Assembly: GCA_023401595.1 (NCBI GenBank)
Contig: JAEXDQ010000008.1
Span: 1 to 8,822 of the forward strand
Reading direction: 5' to 3'
Source: Spirochaetota bacterium
GTDB lineage: Bacteria; Spirochaetota; Spirochaetia; Sphaerochaetales; Sphaerochaetaceae
DNA: 8,822 bases
Under the pieces are notes generated by a model. The model was not told where the DNA came from. It worked only from the letters and a program-made list of their open reading frames with translations, and did not search any database. The position numbers were made by a program, and so were the translations under genes. Positions 6,687 through 8,822 of the stretch are shown here, one piece after another. How positions within the stretch are numbered: the stretch's first letter is position 1; each line of letters begins with the position of its first letter.

Positions 6687-7987
6687 TGTTCAGTCAAACG
6701 CTCGCTATCTGGTTGTTGCTCGGCACCTTCGTCGTCTTCATCATCTGCAGGATGCCCGTCACCTTCGCGCTGGCGGTCTCTTCCTGCATTACCTTGGCGT
6801 ACATGGGCATTCCGTTGATGGCGTTCATCCAGCAGATGGGCAAGGCCATTAATAGTTTCTCGCTGATGGCGATACCGTTCTTCGTGCTTGCCGGCGAGAT
6901 CATGGGCGCCGGCGGTATTTCCAACCGGCTGCTCGACAGCGCCAATGCGTTGGTCGGTCGTTTCCGCGGTGGGTTCGCCTACGTGAACGTCCTTGGCTCG
7001 ATGTTCTTCGGACACCTTTCAGGCTCAGCCGTCGCCGATGTATCGTCCCTCGGTTCCATCGAGATACCGATGATGGAGAAAGCCGGGTATGACAAGGAGT
7101 TTTCCGTGGCGATCACGGTCGCGTCCTCCTGCCAGGGAGTGCTGATTCCTCCGAGCCACAACATGATCATCTACTCGGTGGCCGCCGGCGGCGTGTCGGT
7201 CGGGGCGTTGTTCATGGCCGGGTTGCTTCCCGGTATCATGTGCGGCATCATGTTGCTGGTGGTATGTTTCATCCTTGCGAGGATTCGCAACTACCCGAAG
7301 GGCGACAAGATTCCGTTCAAGCAGGCCATGAAGGTCCTGTGGGACGCCATCCTGGCCTTGTTCACCGCGGTCATCATTCTTGTCGGCGTCACCTGCGGTC
7401 TGTTCACCGCGACCGAATCGGCAGCGATCGCCTGTATCTATGCGTTCATCATCTCCGTGTTCGTCTACAAGGAGTTGAAGATCAAGCAGATGGGGCGGTT
7501 GTTGATGAATACCGTCAAGACGTTGGCGATGGTGTTCTCGCTGATCGCCGCCGCCGGTGCGTTCGGTTATCTGCTGGCGATGCTCCGGGTTCCCACGATG
7601 ATCACCAACGGTTTGCTGGCGATTTCATCGAACAAGGTAGTCATTTTCCTACTGATCAACATCATGCTCCTGCTGCTGGGCTGCATCATGGACATGGCGC
7701 CGCTGATTCTGATTGTGACGCCGATCCTGGTTCCCGTCGTACAGTCGTTCGGTATGAGTCCCGTGCAGTTCGGCGTCATGTTGATCTTCAACCTGGCCGT
7801 CGGCCTGTGTACGCCTCCTGTCGGGTCCGCGTTGTTCGTGGGTTGCGGCATCGGGAAGATTTCCGTTGAGAAGGCGGTCAAGGCCATGATGCCGATGTAT
7901 GCCGCCATGGTCGTGGGCCTGCTGTTGGTAACGTTCATTCCTGCGATTTCACTGTGGTTGCCCCAGATGCTGGGCTATGCGGTGTGA
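6686..7987 (+). CDS. dctM: TRAP transporter large membrane subunit (DctM family)
   Basis: The 433-residue, strongly hydrophobic protein has the length and about 12 membrane helices expected of DctM, the transport channel of TRAP systems driven by sodium or proton gradients. Family signatures include MAIPFFVLAGEIMGAGGISNRL early on, SGSAVADVSSLGSIEIPMM, AGYDKEFSVAITVASS, then GVLIPPSHNMIIYS, FTATESAAIA in the second half, and NLAVGLCTPPVGSALFVG near the end. AAGGAGG (6672-6678) sits 7 bases before the ATG, which shares its A with the dctQ stop. The frame is open further upstream inside dctQ, but that extension does not resemble DctM. The gene is intact and ends in tandem stops (TGATAA). It is the last gene of the operon. 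Confidence 0.95.
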   Translation: MFSQTLAIWLLLGTFVVFIICRMPVTFALAVSSCITLAYMGIPLMAFIQQMGKAINSFSLMAIPFFVLAGEIMGAGGISNRLLDSANALVGRFRGGFAYVNVLGSMFFGHLSGSAVADVSSLGSIEIPMMEKAGYDKEFSVAITVASSCQGVLIPPSHNMIIYSVAAGGVSVGALFMAGLLPGIMCGIMLLVVCFILARIRNYPKGDKIPFKQAMKVLWDAILALFTAVIILVGVTCGLFTATESAAIACIYAFIISVFVYKELKIKQMGRLLMNTVKTLAMVFSLIAAAGAFGYLLAMLRVPTMITNGLLAISSNKVVIFLLINIMLLLLGCIMDMAPLILIVTPILVPVVQSFGMSPVQFGVMLIFNLAVGLCTPPVGSALFVGCGIGKISVEKAVKAMMPMYAAMVVGLLLVTFIPAISLWLPQMLGYAV

Positions 7988-8012
7988 TAATGGCGGACTA
8001 TTGACGATAGAA

Positions 8013-8046
8013 GGTATCGCACGGGTGTTTTTACTTGTGCGATACC
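8013..8046 (+). terminator. Hairpin after dctM, probable operon terminator
   Basis: A perfect 10-pair stem (8013-8022 with 8037-8046) encloses a 14-base loop, 25 bases after the dctM stop. The T run lies in the loop and only CTTATT follows the stem, so it is not a canonical intrinsic terminator. It may work weakly or protect the mRNA 3' end. The insertion element begins within a few bases of it. Confidence 0.55.
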
Positions 8047-8063
8047 CTTATTGTATGACGAAT

Positions 8064-8084
8064 ACCTCCAGCTCGGCTGGAGGT
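8064..8084 (+). repeat. Left-end subterminal hairpin of the IS200-like element
   Basis: The perfect 9-pair stem ACCTCCAGC/GCTGGAGGT has a 3-base loop TCG (8073-8075). In IS200/IS605 elements such imperfect-palindrome hairpins are bound by the TnpA dimer, and the bases just 5' of the stem (here GAAT at 8060-8063) guide recognition of the cleavage site. It has the same shape as the right-end hairpin but differs at paired positions. Confidence 0.85.
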
Positions 8085-8113
8085 TCCGGAAAGCTTAAGC
8101 TTTGCACAGGAAA

Positions 8114-8173
8114 AAGGAATCTCCTATGATTGAGGCGCGACTGCCAGGAAGCACCGAAAATCAAAGGAGATTC
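8114..8173 (+). promoter_or_regulatory. Leader stem hiding the tnpA ribosome binding site
   Basis: GAATCTCCT (8117-8125) pairs with AGGAGATTC (8165-8173). After one A-A mismatch the pairing continues as TGATT (8127-8131) with AATCA (8159-8163), for 14 pairs in all. The 3' arm contains the AGGAG (8165-8169) that serves the tnpA start at 8176. Salmonella IS200 is known to repress its transposase through such a leader structure, so the same low-expression control is inferred here. Confidence 0.7.
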
Positions 8174-8194
8174 AAATGGATGAGGAAAGTCTAG
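8126..8194 (+). CDS. Possible 22-residue upstream leader ORF overlapping tnpA
   Basis: A small frame starts at ATG 8126, has AAGGA (8114-8118) 7 bases upstream, encodes 22 residues (MIEARLPGST...) and stops at TAG (8192-8194), 16 bases inside tnpA in another frame. Its ribosome would unwind the stem that hides the tnpA ribosome binding site, so it could couple or regulate transposase translation. It may equally be a chance frame. I recognise no homologue. Confidence 0.25.
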   Translation: MIEARLPGSTENQRRFKWMRKV

Positions 8195-8646
8195 CCCATA
8201 CCAAATGGAATTGCAAATACCACATAGTGTTTGCACCGAAATACAGGCGGCAGGTCATTTACGGCAAGGTCCGCAAAGGGATAGGGAAGATCCTGCGTGA
8301 GTTGTGCGAACGCAAGGGAGTCGAGATACTTGAGGGGGAATGCTGCCCCGACCACATACACATGCTGGTGAGCATACCGCCGAAGATAAGCGTTGCGTCA
8401 TCCATGGGGTACCTGAAGGGGAAGAGCAGCCTGATGATATTCGACAGGTTTGCGAACCTGAAATACCGGTACGGGAACAGGCAGTTCTGGTGCAGGGGAT
8501 ATTTCGTGGATACCGTGGGACGCAACAAGGTTGCGATAGAGAAGTACATAAGGAGCCAGTTGCTTGAGGACAAGGCGACCGAACAGCTGGAGATGAAGGA
8601 ACTGTACGACCCGTTCACGGGTGAGCCGACGAAAGGGGGCAAGTGA
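8176..8646 (+). CDS. tnpA: IS200/IS605-family Y1 transposase TnpA
   Basis: The 156-residue protein is full length for the family (about 150). It has the opening WNCKYHIVFAPKYRR (11-25), the HUH metal-binding motif His60-Ile-His62 in CCPDHIHMLVSIPP, the segment KGKSS (81-85), FWCRGYFVDTVG (104-115), and the catalytic Tyr124 in EKYIRSQ, spaced as in IS608 TnpA (His64/His66/Tyr127). It acts as a dimer that nicks and rejoins single-stranded DNA at the element ends, with a covalent 5'-phosphotyrosine intermediate. Nothing is broken, so the copy may be active. AGGAG (8165-8169) lies 6 bases before the ATG but is locked in the leader stem. Confidence 0.95.
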   Translation: MDEESLAHTKWNCKYHIVFAPKYRRQVIYGKVRKGIGKILRELCERKGVEILEGECCPDHIHMLVSIPPKISVASSMGYLKGKSSLMIFDRFANLKYRYGNRQFWCRGYFVDTVGRNKVAIEKYIRSQLLEDKATEQLEMKELYDPFTGEPTKGGK

Positions 8647-8794
8647 GAAGGAAGTACATCAGGCACAGATGATGTGTCTGGTCTGAAGAAGACGTCGGCT
8701 GCTTCAGCAGCAGCCTGATGAAGCGGTGCACCTGGCGGTCGTTTCAGTGCGCCATGGCGCTGGCCGGTAACAAAGGGTTATACCCGCAGTGCAA
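8647..8794 (+). other. Structured non-coding 3' segment of the IS200-like element
   Basis: No frame of note lies between the tnpA stop and the right-end hairpin, but the 148 bases hold several potential hairpins. These are 8658-8667 with 8673-8682 (loop GATGA), GGCTGC/GCAGCC (8697-8702 with 8710-8715), the palindromes GGTGCACC (8725-8732) and GCGCCATGGCGC (8749-8760), and GGGT/ACCC (8775-8778 with 8782-8785). The density suggests a folded RNA or DNA element. No specific RNA family can be assigned by eye. Confidence 0.4.
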
Positions 8795-8815
8795 ACCACC
8801 GGCTCAGCCGGTGGT
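8795..8815 (+). repeat. Right-end subterminal hairpin of the IS200-like element
   Basis: The perfect 9-pair stem ACCACCGGC/GCCGGTGGT has loop TCA (8804-8806). It is the partner of the left-end hairpin and marks the right end of the element. The window stops 7 bases later (CATGATT), so the exact junction is uncertain. Confidence 0.85.
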
Positions 8816-8822
8816 CATGATT

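Larger units (their letters stand above)
8050..8822 (+). mobile_element. IS200/IS605-family insertion element (tnpA only), ends approximate
   Basis: The roughly 770-base unit has one intact Y1 transposase gene flanked by subterminal hairpins, and no long terminal inverted repeats. This matches the IS200 type, which moves as single-stranded DNA. Left hairpin: 8064-8072 with 8076-8084, loop TCG. Right hairpin: 8795-8803 with 8807-8815, loop TCA. The exact cleavage sites cannot be fixed from one copy. The left end probably lies between 8047 and 8063, and the right end lies after 8815, possibly at or just beyond the window edge. No tnpB or iscB gene is present between the hairpins. Confidence 0.88.

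Noticed and set aside
8090..8103. 14-base perfect palindrome AAAGCTTAAGCTTT near the element's left end
   Set aside because: Considered as a cleavage or integration site. It lies inside the left-end hairpin and has no counterpart at the right end, so no role can be supported.
1..8822. CRISPR array, toxin-antitoxin pair, phage or defence genes, tRNA
   Set aside because: No regularly spaced repeats, no paired small genes of known toxin or antitoxin type, no phage-like proteins and no tRNA cloverleaf were seen on either strand.

Overview
The window (about 55% G+C by eye) reads as chromosomal DNA from a spirochaete of the Sphaerochaeta type. This is an inference from protein style: the solute-binding protein has a signal peptide ending in the spirochaete-like ANGGSES stretch, and a beta-barrel-type C-terminus ending in Phe sits at the left edge. 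No rRNA or other marker gene is present to confirm it. All genes are on the + strand.

Layout: (1) 2-190, the end of a gene for a probable outer-membrane beta-barrel protein, closed by a textbook UUCG-loop terminator (219-246). (2) 247-523, a gene-free stretch. (3) 524-1845, a two-gene cluster: a NagB-family sugar-phosphate isomerase/deaminase with an altered active-site motif, then an isochorismatase/nicotinamidase-fold cysteine hydrolase. (4) 1881-4899, an overlapping YesM/YesN-type two-component pair (membrane histidine kinase and AraC-type response regulator) behind a strong extended -10 promoter that would give a leaderless kinase mRNA. (5) 5036-7987, a complete tripartite TRAP transporter in the order dctP-dctQ-dctM. 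A long GC-rich hairpin lies between dctP and dctQ, and a hairpin follows dctM. (6) About 8050-8822, a complete-looking IS200/IS605-family element. It has an intact Y1 transposase (HUH motif plus catalytic Tyr), subterminal hairpins at both ends, a leader stem that buries the tnpA ribosome binding site, and a structured non-coding 3' segment.

How it may work together: the kinase probably senses a periplasmic or external signal and phosphorylates the AraC-type regulator, which probably activates the TRAP operon immediately downstream. The TRAP system imports an organic acid (perhaps a sugar acid) using the ion gradient. The NagB-like enzyme and the cysteine hydrolase could process the imported compound, but that link rests on proximity alone.

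No CRISPR array, toxin-antitoxin pair, phage gene or clearly new multi-gene system is visible. The most rewarding places are the regulatory architecture of the IS200-like element, the dctP-dctQ hairpin, the leaderless kinase start, and the unassigned two-gene enzyme cluster.
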